Shown: positions 47,265-59,222 of the stretch, in pieces
Layout: each line of letters starts with the position of its first letter
Position numbering within the stretch: position 1 is the stretch's first letter
Assembly: GCA_037178855.1 (NCBI GenBank)
Contig: JASJZC010000004.1
Span: 6,882,001 to 6,946,000, forward strand
Direction of reading: 5' to 3'
DNA: 64,000 nt
Origin: Oscheius sp. JU75
Lineage: Eukaryota; Nematoda; Chromadorea; Rhabditida; Rhabditidae
Program-made: the position numbers and the translations under genes
The notes under the pieces: generated by a model
The model's input: the letters and a program-made list of their open reading frames with translations, nothing else
The model's database searches: none
Told to the model about the DNA's origin: nothing

Positions 47265-49610
47265 TTAACTACTGATCGATCCTCTGCATGCCGGGTTGAT
47301 TACGCCATCTTCCGACTCGGATACCGTGATCTGTCGCTGTTTGATGACCACAGGAGGACTGAGTCGTTGGTAGACAGCATACCAGATGACCAGACAGATC
47401 GTGATGAGTCCCATCTCGATGATCCAAGTCGCCCTGGGACCAAATGAGGCGAAAGACGAGGACATCAGGATTGGTCCGAGAATCCGAGAAATGCATCCGA
47501 CGGCCTGATTCACTCCCTGCATGAGTCCTTGTCTTCCCTTCCCCAGGACCTGACTGAACAGGGACTGAAGAGAATTGTTCAGACAGGGTAGACTGATCCC
47601 ATAAATTAGGGAGTAGGTCACGTAGTAGAGAGTCATGTTGACAGGCTTCAGGTCCTGGCACCAACCGAGCCAGTTCGGGAATCTGTCACAGTTGGACATG
47701 GTTCCGGGCAAGAAGGGCCATGAGAAGGTCAGGACGTGGAAGAGTAGGAGTGCAGCCATAGCCCAGAGACAATTGAACCGCTCGGAGATCCATCGGGAGT
47801 AGGGGGTGAAGACGTAAACGAGGAACATGATCGTGGTCAGGGTTCCGACAGCTGCCTGCATGTAAGAGTTGTAGGAGAGGACGTCGGCTCGGGAGAGGTC
47901 GAACATGACCTCGGCGTAGGGGGAGCCAGTACTCTCGATATTGGCCGTCATAAGCATTCGGGCTGAACGGGTGAACATGCAGACTGCGACGGCCAGGACA
48001 TCGACTCGGATCGTGGTCACGGCGGCTCGTTCTGAAAGATAAAGGGTAAGAGAAAGACAGAGAGACCAGTCTTGTCCTAAACTCCAGGCGCCTAGTTCAC
48101 CCTGAAGACTCACTCAAATAGCTAAATGATGTTGATCTGTTCCAAAAGTTTTCAAGACATCGCAAAACTCGAAATGCTTTGGTCTACCCGAAAAGGTGGT
48201 GTAGCGGACTTCCGCCTACAGTAATCTGTCATGACGTAGCTGTCACGCCCGTTCGCTCTCGGCAGATGCAGCGGGCGTCCTGCCGCTTCCAGCTCTCAGA
48301 TAAGGCTTGACTTGATTACAAGACAAGAGTTCACAGCCATAAAGTCCCTGAGAAGGGCAACAAATAGCTGGCGAGCTAGAGTACGCAAAAACATTGGTCG
48401 GAGACCGTTGGGCCCTCCCCTTTTGTCCGTAATCGGGGAATGGGCCGGCAGGGCGGATTTTTTGGAAGCTCCCGGCGCCGGGAGCGGCAAGTACTTTCTT
48501 CTAGAAGGTTATTTTTGAGATGTATACTTTTGATTTGGTACACTTGTTCAGAGACTCTGAGAGAGTATAGAGATGAGGTAGAAATAGATAGAGAGACAAG
48601 AGTCCGGACAGAGAGTCAACGAAACCAACCTAGATCCGAATCACTGGCAGCTGCAATACTGAAAGTCGACTGGGTATCAGCGTCTGGTGGATTGAATCTA
48701 TCCAAACCGTCTTCCAGACTGATGAGGATGATACCAATGCTGAAAAGAGACTCTTGCTACCGTCGGGTTACTGTAACCTACCAAAGAAAATTGATAACAA
48801 CAGCAAAGACAGCCGGGGCTGTATACATGGACAATCTCATGAATCCGAGCTCGAAGCCATGCTCCCCGATCCAAGTGAAGAGCATCTGGACTGCTGGACC
48901 ACAATTGAGTCCGATCAGAGCACCGCCTCCGGACAGAGCCATGGCCCGGGTTCGGTCCTCAGCCGTGGTGGCTGCTGCTACATAGGCAAAGTATGTTCCA
49001 CGGTTGCCACTGCCGAAACCGTTGAGGAATCTGGACAGAAGGAGGAGAGCTGTCCTCAGATGGAGGGGGCTGCTATTGAGAGTCATGTAACAAATATTTC
49101 CTAAGAGGGACAGGAGGATGGAGAAGACTAGAGGAGGGAGAACGTGACCAGTCTTGTTTGTCCAGTAGCCTGAAAGAGGAATACTCAGTGATAGTGACAG
49201 TGGCTTACCCAAAAGAGGAGCCGATGCGGCCTCTCCAATCCCAGATGCTGCCATAATGAGTCCAACAAAGGAGGCAGAGATGGTAGGATCCAGCTAAAAG
49301 ACAACATTAGAACGATCACGACAGAGGGGACAAGTGATTGTAGTGCAGGCTGGCGACAGTGTCGTCTGCTCGTCTTGCTTGAGAGATGCCTCAGACATTG
49401 GACGGCTGCAAATGAAGCTGAGCTTCAGGCCACCGGGGCCCGCTAGGAACTTACCTGCTGCACGTAGGGCCAGAATGTGTATACAAAGAAGGAGAACTGG
49501 AAGGCATCGAGGAAGGCGAAGACGGATATCACGTATACATTCTTCCAGTCGCTCTGGAGGTGATTTGAGCTGTTGGTGAATTTTGTGTGCGTGTGACTGA
49601 CCTTGGTCAT
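47265..49610 (-). CDS. MFSD8 (CLN7)-like major facilitator transporter
   Basis: MFSD8 proteins are 12-helix transporters of the lysosomal membrane. Human MFSD8 is the CLN7 protein. Exons 49610-49455, 49293-49209, 49169-48782, 48739-48630 and 48031-47265 join in phase to 501 residues. Typical features are NVYVISVFAFLDAFQFSFFVYT (TM1), ASFVGLIMAASGIGEAASAP, the family block LLSRFLNGFGSGNRGTYFAY, and GGGALIGLNCGPAVQ. The second half has GKGRQGLMQGVNQAVGCISR, and the gene ends with a soluble tail. TTTTTCAG ends one base before the ATG, a probable trans-splice acceptor. The family assignment is good, but the exact orthologue is uncertain because nematodes carry several MFSD8-like genes. Confidence 0.85.
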
Positions 49611-51857
49611 TCTGAAAAAGTGTTGTTGTTGCTTGGGCTTGGTGAAGAAACAAAGAGACAAAGAGACAGAGATATAGAGGGAGAGAGAGGCAGAGCGGCA
49701 GAGAGATAGAGAGGCAGAGAGACAGAGATAGAGAGAAAGAGCAGAATAACAAAGAGCCAAAAATAGAACCCTAGAGCAGAGAAAAGAAGGCTTGTCTACT
49801 GCGGGACCGGTCCTTATAAAGGCGCGAAATGAAATTGACGTCACAACAGAACTTGTTTGGAAAGGTCAGAAGGTATGATATCACTTGGATTAAAAGAAGC
49901 AGTAAGACAGTATCACAGATCATGACCATGCATGAGAGTGAACCTAACGGATATGCAAATGTCACGTGGAGGCTGACCCACTTTGGATCTGGAGATATCA
50001 GGCACGTGAGGGGACCTGTTGAGAGACAGAGCGACAGGTGGGTGGGTAACAGAGAGAAAAGGCTGCTTGGCAAATGGGAATTATGAGACAGAGTTTGGCG
50101 AGAAGAAGCGGAAGGGACACCAGGAGAAGCATCAGCGTGGAATAGCTTCTTTAACTGTCACTGTCACTGTCACCCCCCTTCGTTGACCTTTCCTGAACTC
50201 TCAACGCTTCTCATCTCTCTTTCGCACGGAAATGATGGTCAACAGTTCGTCCAGGACGATTAGAGTAACAGTCGTTCCCAGTTCAACGTCCGATGGTTCC
50301 AGTCCATAGGACGACCGTGAGAGTATGAGAGACAGAGACTTCTGAACCAGCTTCACACCCAAAGGACCAACATTCTTCACGTGACAATCTTGATCAGACT
50401 GTGTTGAAACGATGCCGAACAACAACCGAAGGGTTCTGAAGACAGGGGTATAGTGACAGTGACAGATTTTAATTGTTTTGCTCCCTCTCTGTCCCCACTA
50501 CTACTCCTTATCCGCGAATGTCAGAAAGTGTAGCAACGGCAACGTTGATTCACGCTCGCTGATGGGTCCGCCCGTAGCGGAATGCATACATCGTAGTTCT
50601 CTTCTAGTTCCCAGCTCATGGCCACCTCAAAAAGGGGCACAAATGAGCCTTCAATCGGAAATGCATAGCTCTGAGTATACTCCCTCAGCTCTTTATTCTT
50701 GGTTGTCTCTGCACGAGGAACAAATCTTTTGCTTCATTGGTCTCTCTTTTTAATCCTTTCATACAGGGAGAGAGGTCTCTGTCTCTGTCTTTCCTGCAAA
50801 AAGCAGCTGACCCGCTCGAACTCGAATGAAAAATGACCACTCGTCCCCAAAGACACACTCGTGTTTGGTCCGTAAATAACCGCTTTAAGCGCAAAATGTC
50901 GTTGCGAAGGATCGATCTGGAGTGAGTGAGGGGAGGAGGCTATGTCCAGCAGCATGAAGGCTATATGGCCATACTTTTTCACACTTGGAGACACAAATAG
51001 CACCCCTAGTTTTCGATTGAATTAGATATTCAATCTCTTCCGGCCTGGCGCTCCCTCTTTTCCCGCGAGACAACTCTCTCGACCCAGTAATTGCAGCAGC
51101 GCTAAGACAGAGCCTCTGGGATATTTTTCAAGAGCATAATCTCTTGTCAGATTGAGATTATCGTCCTCCTCCTCCTCACACTCCGACAAACACCTCATTT
51201 ATCTCTCGGGCGACCGCATCACATTCTTCTCCGTATCTCTCTGATTATGGCATCATGTTCGCCTGCTTTTTGCTCTCCCCTTTATGATCCTATAATGTTC
51301 ATTCGGGTCCTTCTATGGTCATCTGACAAACGGATCTCTGCCTTTTTGTCTGTTCCTCTGCGTCTGTATCTCTCTGTATCACTTTCCCTCTGTCTTTATG
51401 TCTCTCTTCCTTTCTATCTCTCTGTTTCTCCATCTCTTTGTCTCACCGTCTCTCTGCCTCTCTGAATCTGTTTCTCTGCCTCTATGTCTCTGTCTGTTTT
51501 CTCCCAAAATCTAGCAAAACAGTGAAACCCGAGAGCCCTGTTCCGTTCCATTTCCTGTCCCTCTTTCAAGATCTTATAATTGAGTCAATGACGCTCTGTT
51601 GCTGGCTCTCCGAGCTTCATCCCTCTTTTTAAAAACGCTCTTCTAATCCGTTCCCAAACAGCGAATCGGTCTGCTCAGTGTTCATGAAAATATAACGAGG
51701 CCCATTTGAGAAACGAGCTGCTAGCTGTTCTTCCCACATCGTCTAGAGGCCAATCAGCTGAGTTAATTCCGCGCTCTCTCCGCCTTCTTCTAGTCCAGTT
51801 CACACTTCTTCCACCCTGTCACTCTGTCAACTTTTTCAGATTGATGGATCGAGCCTC
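49611..51857. other. Long divergent intergenic region, MFSD8-like / TMEM132
   Basis: This 2.2 kb holds two promoters and much low-complexity sequence: purine-rich GAGAGACAGAG at 49660-49745 and pyrimidine-rich CTCTGTCT at 51320-51500. A segment at 50727-50790 is repeated next to the hexamer array at 59790. Minus-strand frames at 50425-50201 and 51003-50734 look somewhat protein-like but have no partner exons I can support. TTTTTCAG ends 18 bases before the TMEM132 ATG. Confidence 0.45.
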
Positions 51858-54800
51858 ATGAGCTGGTCAAGTCTCACTGGACGCCTTCTTCTCTTCTTTC
51901 TTTCTTTTATTCCCTGCTCAATTCTTGGTGAGTCGCGTGGACCGAATGATTAGCAGGAACCGAACTTTGTCTGTTTTTTTTAGGGTTTGAGAGTAGTTTT
52001 AGAGCCTCTTACAAGATTAATTGACAAGTGTACGTTGAAGATGGCATTTCTGTGCTATAGGCATATTTTCAAGCTCTGTGATGCTCTTCAATGTTGTAGA
52101 GCAGATCAAAAGCTACAACTTTGCGGAATATCGCGGAGCTTGTAAATGCCGTACTGGCCCTGAAAAAGATGCGAAACTGTAAGATATCATAACGCACGGT
52201 TTTGGGGAAACTACTCTCAAATCCTGAAAAACTGACAAAGTTCGGTTCCCGCCCTTCAGATTACCGCTCCAGTTTGCTCTCCTGACCTAGTGGCCTAAGG
52301 CGCCGGCACTGTTCAGACGGCCGGGAGTTGGATCCCAGGGAATCAAAAAATGTTTTTCGGTCTTTCATCTTTTTAAACCTTCCCAGTCTTTTCCCCTGGT
52401 AGGAACAAAACTTTTCCCCTCGGGGATGACTCCTGTCAAGTCTCACTCTTTTTTCCAAAAAGTCCTTGACCCTTTTTTGCAGACTACTCAAGCGCCTCGG
52501 GCTCCGTTTTATAATTGAATGGCTCGGCGAGGGGTCCCTCGGGTCACAAATTGGGGGAAGAAAACTAGAAAACGGAGAAAATTCCTTCAGCTCTGCATTT
52601 CTCGATCTCGCCACCCGACAATGCCTTTTTTCTTCACTCGCACTCGTTCGCTTCAGCCAACTTCACTAATCGGGTACTGTACTTACAGGTTTGGTCATTT
52701 TTCAAGCAAAAATGATGAAAAGATGTTCAGGATGACTGTCCATTTTCCACTGACCAGCGTCTGAGCGTCTCATCCGGGAATCGGGTCGAAAACTCCAGAT
52801 TGTACTCTTCTTTGCCCAATCTACATTGTGCAGTGACTGTAAAGCTTGTACAGGATGTGGTCAAGCTGGTGAGTGAAAAAAATTTGACAAGGAAAATGCA
52901 CAACAAAAATGAGAGAAAGCAGGAAAAAAATCGAACAAAAACTGGAAAACTTGGACACAAAAAGCACCAAAACTATGAGAGACTGAAATGATGCTTGAAT
53001 ATTAGTTTTGTGCGCACAAAGACTTGGGATTTATAGGATCGTCCCTATGTAGATGTCCTCGCAGTCGCAGAGACTGCCCTTCTCGGCTTACTAAAGCAGG
53101 CAGCCTGTGTAACCGTCCAAATAACCAGTCCAACAGCAGAGACAGTCTCCTCGACCTGTCACCTCTCGCCATTTGAGGAATCCAAACAGAATTGCCTCAT
53201 TCGGATACAGATTCCACATAAATGGTTCGGAGTAGTGGGACACAATTCTACCAGACAGGTGAGAGAGAGAGAGGGACAGTGACTACCAACTCTTTCCAGA
53301 CCCTCTCCATGTCCCATACCGTCTCGTCCACCTGCAATATACCCTTCTACGACCGTCCTCAAATTCCCATAAGTATCCTGCCGTACATTGAGAATGCCCA
53401 AGCGCATACTCTCTCCAAGCACGAGGACATGCAAGTCTCTCCCTCTTATAGAAACTGACCAGCCTTCAGGGACCTGTCACTTCTATCCAGGGCCAACATC
53501 TCCTTCAGTCTCTTGTCACTGAACTCTCTCTTTGTCCATCTGTCCTACAACTCGACCGAAGACTTTGGCAGCGTAGAGATTAGACTCTTCATCGATGCCA
53601 GAGTGGAAATTGTGGCTGTCAATCCATTGTCTCCGGACGAGTGGACAGTAAGAGTACAGTCAGCTCAGAGACCAGACGTCTACACTTCGTTCTTCTGTCT
53701 GCCAAAGAAGAAGCTTAAAAGGTGGGACAGCGACGATGACATTGACAGAACTTTTCCAGTTGGGACGGTTACGTGTTCTCACTCTTGGTCCGAATGAAAG
53801 GCAATCTGTTGGAAAACAAGAAACTGGAGAAGGGAGAGGACGGGGTAGAGGCCAGTCTTCATTGGGAGATCAGGAGACGAGCAGAAGGGAATAGTACAAA
53901 GGTTAGTGGAGGTGTCTCTCTGTCTTTCTGTCTCTACGTCTCTCTGGCCTCCGATTCTTCACAGAACTCTGATATCGAGATCTTTTTCGGCTCTAACGGA
54001 GCCTATTTCGCTATCTCTGTCTCAACAAGAGGTCTCGCGCGCGTGCAACACGAGATTGATGAGCTTAGTTTCCGCCACGAGAGGCACTTGCATATAAGCC
54101 CTCCGTTCCGGGGATTATAAAACTCAAAAACACCGTTTAGGAAGTCATCGACAGAGTCGCGACGAAGTTCAAAGTGACACCCGATGTCAACTATGCTCTG
54201 GTCCCTGTCCCTAAGAACAAGGACATCATCAACACGGGGATACTGTCAGGGAGACAGGCATCAACTTCCATGAGAGTCTATCTGGTTACGCTGGGTGGAG
54301 CGGTCAGGGACGTGACAGCCAGCAGTCACTGCATCTCAGCGGAGTCGAAGGTTCTAAAGACGAGTCCAACATGTACTACCGTCTATGTGGACGGGTCGGA
54401 GATGCGGGGAATGGCCCATATTGATGTCCATGTCTCTTTTGGAACCTGGACTGTCAGTACAGCGTTCACTGTCTGGTTCCCAAAGCTACCAGTCACAGTA
54501 AGTTACAAAGAGACAGAAAGATAGAGAGACTTCCAGATTTGGCTCAAAGACCCTGTCCTGAACACAATAGCAGGATGGCCCATAGCCAAATGGAAGGACC
54601 TGGAGAAGGGGAAGCACCACCGAAGAGCAGCCAAGCAGTTCACATGTTCTACCAGATATCAACAGAGTGAGGTTACAGTTCTGGCCTCGTTTCAAGTCTC
54701 GGACGAAAGGACAGGCGAGCGAATGTTCTTGTCAGGACACCGTGATGTCCATTTTGACGTCACTTCCCTAGCTGCAGACAGGTACCCCTCACTGACTTTC

Positions 54801-56510
54801 AGAGCTACAGCTGTGGTTTCAGCATCGTGACTCTGGACAGGAATGTGGCCACGGTGAAGAATGCAAATGGTAAGGTGATAGTCCAGTCTACTGCCCCAGG
54901 ATCGACAAGGTAAGAAGCAGTCACTGTCATTAAATTTTCCTTTCTTTCAGAATTGTTCTTAAACGTCCCGGTCCCTCTGTAGACTACGGTGGAGCTACCG
55001 TAGTCGTCAGCGAGGATCCTGTCACTGTCACTCGGCTGACCGCCGTCCCCATAGTCGAGATGAACATCAACATTGAACCAAGTCCAGGGAAACGAGCACA
55101 GTATTCGGTAGTCACGGACATCGAGACCATCTTCAATCAACGGTATCAGGTAGACAAGTTCCTTTCCAGACAGATTTGAATGTTGCAGCACGGCTCCTTC
55201 TTCTACAAACTACAGTACTCGGACGATGCGACAGAGTCTCTAGACGACGTGACTCCGACCGATTTCAATCTGGCAGCAGTCTCAACGGACGAAAGAGTTG
55301 TGGCGCTGAGTCACAAGGCCAAAAATGCTGTTGAAATGATTGGTAAGACGTTTTGAACTTGCGCCCAATTTTTGTCTAGCTCTGGACGACTTGACCGATC
55401 CGGCCATTGAGTTCGAACTCAGGGCTCCGGCTCACTGTATCGACACAGACTCACTGCCTCTGGCTTCAGCTCTCGTGCCAATTCATCTCCAGTTCAACGA
55501 GATTGATTCGAGTAGACTGGCAGCGGCTAGGGCTATCTCTTCGAACTGTAAGTACCTCTCGGTTGATTTTGAATAGGGATTTTAGCGACCCTCCCTCCGA
55601 CACTGCCGGCTCCTCCGGAGCCTCAGTCTCGGACTGATATGCTGGTCATTCTCCTCATTCTTCTTGTCCTTCTGGTGGTAGTGAAAATGATACATAGGAG
55701 GGCCAGGAACTTCAATGGGTTAGTTCTGCTCTGTCTCTCTCCGTCTCTCTTTGTCTCTTTCTCTGTCTCTATGTCTTTGTGTCTCTAAGTTAAACTGCTT
55801 CTTAGGTACGAAAAGCTAGTAGTCCCACTCCTCTCCCGTCTCTCCTCGTCCTCAAGCAGCACTGGTACAGCTCCCGATGAAAACACCAAAGAATGGGTCT
55901 GGTTGAGCAAGCCACGATTGGACACCAATAGTATAGGCAAGCTCAAGATAAGACTGATCAAGGTACTGTTTCAGGGTCAAGGTACTCTCAGAAGTCAACT
56001 ATTAACGTCCCAGAACAGTCATCACCGTCTTATGATGAGAATACTCATACCAGTATCAGTTACCGTGGCTCTGAGATCTCGGTTTTCATTTCTCCAACAC
56101 CTGTAGTGACGGTAGGTGACAATGACAGGTATCGATGACAGAAGGACAGAGAGACAAAGATACAGAGAGATAGAGAAACAGAGAAACCGAGAGACAGTGA
56201 GACAAAGAGAGAAACAGATAAAGAGACACTCCAGATTCAGGTAAACGCTGAGAGAGAGCGAGTTGGAGGATCCTGGAGATCCGGTGGTCGCTCCAAGACC
56301 AGAGCTGCTCGTCACGCCCTGGTCGACTCTTCGTCAGATCACAATCTAGCAAGGATCGTCGCCAGGAACGGTACAATTAGTCGAAGTCTGTTTTCAAGAC
56401 TGTTTCCAGGCTCCTGGAGAGAGGAAGACTCTTGGCAGAACCATACCTGGAATGCCAAGAGACGACATGTTCCCAATGCTTATGACGGGATGAGGGAGAG
56501 TGTGGCCTGA
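51858..56510 (+). CDS. TMEM132-family single-pass neural adhesion/cytoskeletal linker protein
   Basis: TMEM132 proteins have a large Ig-like ectodomain and one membrane helix. They are linked to cell adhesion and actin. Nineteen exons are inferred: 51858-51927, 52657-52688, 52731-52868, 53037-53258, 53300-53430, 53470-53721, 53760-53901, 53965-54042, 54141-54497, 54537-54758, 54803-54909, 54951-55149, 55189-55342, 55380-55547, 55586-55718, 55806-55962, 55992-56111, 56235-56370 and 56410-56510, about 972 residues. A signal peptide is followed by family blocks such as FIDARVEIVAVNPLSPDEW, NKDIINTGILSGRQ, and FPKLPVTIWLKDPVL with IAGWPI. The helix is MLVILLILLVLLVVVKMI, and the tail has KEWVWLSKPR. 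Exons 1-3 and 16-17 are the least certain. Exon 5 seems to use a GC donor. Confidence 0.87.
52283..52345 (+). repeat. tRNA-like SINE relic in a TMEM132 intron
   Basis: TAGTGGCCTAAGGCGCCGGC resembles a D arm with A box, and CGGGAGTTGGATCCCAGGG resembles a T arm with B box (GTTGGATCCC). Spacing is near tRNA length but the acceptor stem does not pair. A tRNA-derived repeat is the likely explanation. Confidence 0.5.
53431..53469 (+). other. Probable GC-AG intron in TMEM132
   Basis: The family alignment requires joining ...GAGGACAT to GGACCTGTCA... in phase 2. The only junction that fits is AT|GCAAGTCTC...CCTTCAG|G, a GC-AG intron of 39 bases with the strong GCAAGT donor usual for that class. The nearby GT donor (GTCTCT) gives the wrong frame. 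Confidence 0.7.
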
Positions 56511-56648
56511 GCAATATTGACGAACAAAAAGACGGGTAGATTGTATTTTGAGAATGAACCGTTTATAATTTTCGAAAGGCACAAGAGCGAGAACAAACGA
56601 TTATGACAATAAAACAAAAACAAGCACCTGATAAGAGATATGTCAAAG

Positions 56649-59119
56649 CTATTTGGACTTCTTGTCCTTCTTCTTGTAACGTTTCTCTAGCTCTTCAAGG
56701 GAGGAGATCTCTTCCTTGAGCTGGAGGGACCAGGCGGTACAGTAGTCTCTGGAAGATGGTTGGATAGAGGGACAGAGAAATAGAAAGACAGAAAGGCAGG
56801 GAGGCCGGGAGATAGGGAGACATGTAGTCAGGAAGATAAGACAGAGAGACAGAGACACAGCAACAGAGAGGCAGAGAGTCAGAGTGTTAGAAAGAGACAG
56901 AAATTCGAGCGTTTTGGAATGACAACTTTGGCGACATTTTCGTTAATTAGCGACAGGACAGAGAGACAGTGAAACAGAGAGACTTACAAAGCTTTCTTCA
57001 GGAGATCCTTCTCATTGGCGTGAAGCCGTTCAATCACTTTTTCTCTAGGAGTCTTGTACTCTCTCGGCTTGTATTGTCTGTACCAATGTCAGTCTTCAAC
57101 CTAACCAAAACCTACGAATGCATGATGAACATTCTTGTTTTGAGCCACTCGGCACATTGGAGATCGGCCTGCTTGGTGTTTAAGACCTAAAATTAGAGCA
57201 TGAAGAATCGTCAGTCAAGCCCGTACCTCATCGTCGAGACTTTTTGCATTGAAGAGTTTCACGAACAGCTTTAGATTTTCAGGAATCGGTTCTGATCCGT
57301 TAGTGAGGCCGAAGACGTACGTCTTGAAAATGTACTTCTTGCTGTGACTGGGCTCTCTGGAAAAGTTGTAAGGGTAATAGTGCTGACACTGTCACTGCCA
57401 CTCACAGGTTTCTCTGTCTTTCCATCTGCTCCAGCTTCATCATTTTCGCCGGTGCCAAAGTGTCACTTTTTGAAAAGCATAGTCTCAGCTCGTAGATATC
57501 AGGATCAATTGGTCCGGAGGGCACAAAACCGTTGTGAATCTAAGAACAGAAATCGACTCAAAGTATCAGAACTTACCACAGAGTGACTGCTACTCCTGTT
57601 CCCATAGTACATCTCGACTTCCTCTCCGGCTTTGAGGTCATGCTGGCTGACGATCTGAAAGATAAATGTGAAAAAAACTGATTTAACGACTTACACTTGC
57701 GTAGTGACCGGCCCAACTGTAGCCAATACCATTGGTCGTCTCCTGGTTGTTGTCGTGGTTGGCCAAATCGAGGAAGGGAATCAAGGCCATGGACTGAAAG
57801 TTTGTTTTGGGGATGAGGCGAAGAGACGGAGAGACAGAGAGACGAGGAAAACAGAGAGTTCACCTACCTTCAGAGGATTTCCAACCCCATCAGTCTCCGT
57901 AGCACTAGGTAGACTGTTATTTCGGCAGGTGACCGTGCTCACGGCCCAGCGGTACAGGTCCCAAGTGAAGTTGGAAACGTCAAAAGGCGTTTCAAGGAAA
58001 AGAGGAGGCATGAGACCGATTTTCTCTTCGTCTGTGGCCTGTTGAAAGTCAACCTTGCGAATGACTTCCAGAAGAAAGTGAAAGAACTGGCGGACGATGA
58101 CCCGGAAGAAAATCACGGCATCGTCAAAGCAGGTAGACGGTTTAAGGGCCTGAAAGTTATTGGTAGACACACTGTCTCTCTGTCTCTCTGTCCCCTTTTT
58201 TCTGTCTCCCTACCTGGAAATCCTCCAAAGAATAGTACAACGGGGTGGGATTCTCCACAGGAAGAAAGTTGATGTACTCTCTGAATTGTGAGGAAGGAGC
58301 GACTCTCTCATGGCACAAGAACAGCGCCAAGATAATATTGGGGTTGTTGTTCACTGTCGGGTCCTCTTCGACAGGTGTTCTGGAAAATAAATCTGTGTTA
58401 AAAACATAAACCATACTTCAATGAAGGCATTGCTCGAACTCTGACAGCGTCGATCATAGCCTCTCTTGGGATTCTCACAATATCGGTATCTTTCGAAAGG
58501 TCACTGAAAAAGATATATATTAGTGAGTGGAATGAAAAAAAGTAATAAAAAAAGTAATGTTTTAAAGTAGTGGCGGGAATCGAACCGAACTCGGTCATGG
58601 TTTTATTTTTTTCCCCAAAAAGGTATATTTGAGCACTTTTCGCCTCTGAACAGTCCTCTTACAACAAATCTTTGAGACACAAAGAGATAGAGAGACAGAA
58701 AAAGACAGAGAGACAGAGATAAAACGGCAGAGTGATAGAGAGACAGAGATAGAGAGACACAGACACAGACACAGTGACTCACCGTATGGCTTTGAGCCCG
58801 TAACCACCGTGAACTGAGTTCGAACAGACTTCCACTCCATCATGAACGATCTTCTGCTGGTCGCACCATTTCAGAAACTCTTCCAATTGTTTCTTGGTCC
58901 TCCTAGAGTTCCAATGGAAAAAAAAGACGAAAACAACTACTCTTTAGGCTCCTCAATCGTAACATCTTCGGTCTGAAGAGAATGGATTTTCCCCAAGATG
59001 GATCGGATCATCCCATGCTCCGTCCAGAGCTTGTCAGTCGGCGGAGCTGGTGTGTACAAGGTGTCATACAGAAGAGCAACTGTCTGGGCTAGCTCGGCAA
59101 GTTTGGCATTGGATGACAT
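56649..59119 (-). CDS. SETD3-like SET-domain protein (actin-histidine methyltransferase type)
   Basis: SETD3 methylates a histidine of actin. Twelve exons join in phase: 59119-58941, 58902-58783, 58503-58417, 58379-58214, 58149-57868, 57793-57695, 57654-57577, 57539-57406, 57356-57227, 57186-57116, 57077-56988 and 56748-56649, giving 511 residues. The N-terminal SET part has LKWCDQQKIVHDGVEV and HGGYGLKAIR. The core includes FTWDLYRWAVSTVTCRNNSL, ALIPFLDLANHDNN, and LKAGEEVEMYYGNRSSSHSV followed by IHNGFVP. This is the split SET plus RuBisCO-LSMT-like arrangement of SETD3. The C-terminus is helical and lysine-rich (KRYKKKDKKSK). TTTCTAG ends directly at the ATG, a probable trans-splice acceptor. 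The exact paralogue within the SETD3/SETD4/SETD6 group is less sure than the class. Confidence 0.87.
58562..58590 (-). repeat. tRNA B-box-like fragment in an intron
   Basis: On the minus strand CCGAGTTCGGTTCGATTCCC contains a perfect B box (GGTTCGATTCC). No A box or cloverleaf is apparent upstream, so it is probably a remnant of a tRNA-derived repeat. Confidence 0.35.
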
Positions 59120-59222
59120 CTAGAAATGAGCATTTAGATACAGGTGTTTAGACAGAGAGACAGTGAGAAAGTGGGGAGAGTGAAACAGCGAGATGAGTGA
59201 GAGATGAGAAATGATACCAACC
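59120..59222. other. SETD3-like upstream flank
   Basis: This short spacer between the SETD3-like trans-splice site and the hexamer array is itself rich in GACAGAG-like sequence. Confidence 0.4.

Noticed and set aside
53641-53648. GTAAGA at 53648 as an exon end in TMEM132
   Set aside because: Reading through it yields VRVQSAQRPDVYTSFFC, which matches the family better, and phase is kept with the later donor at 53722.
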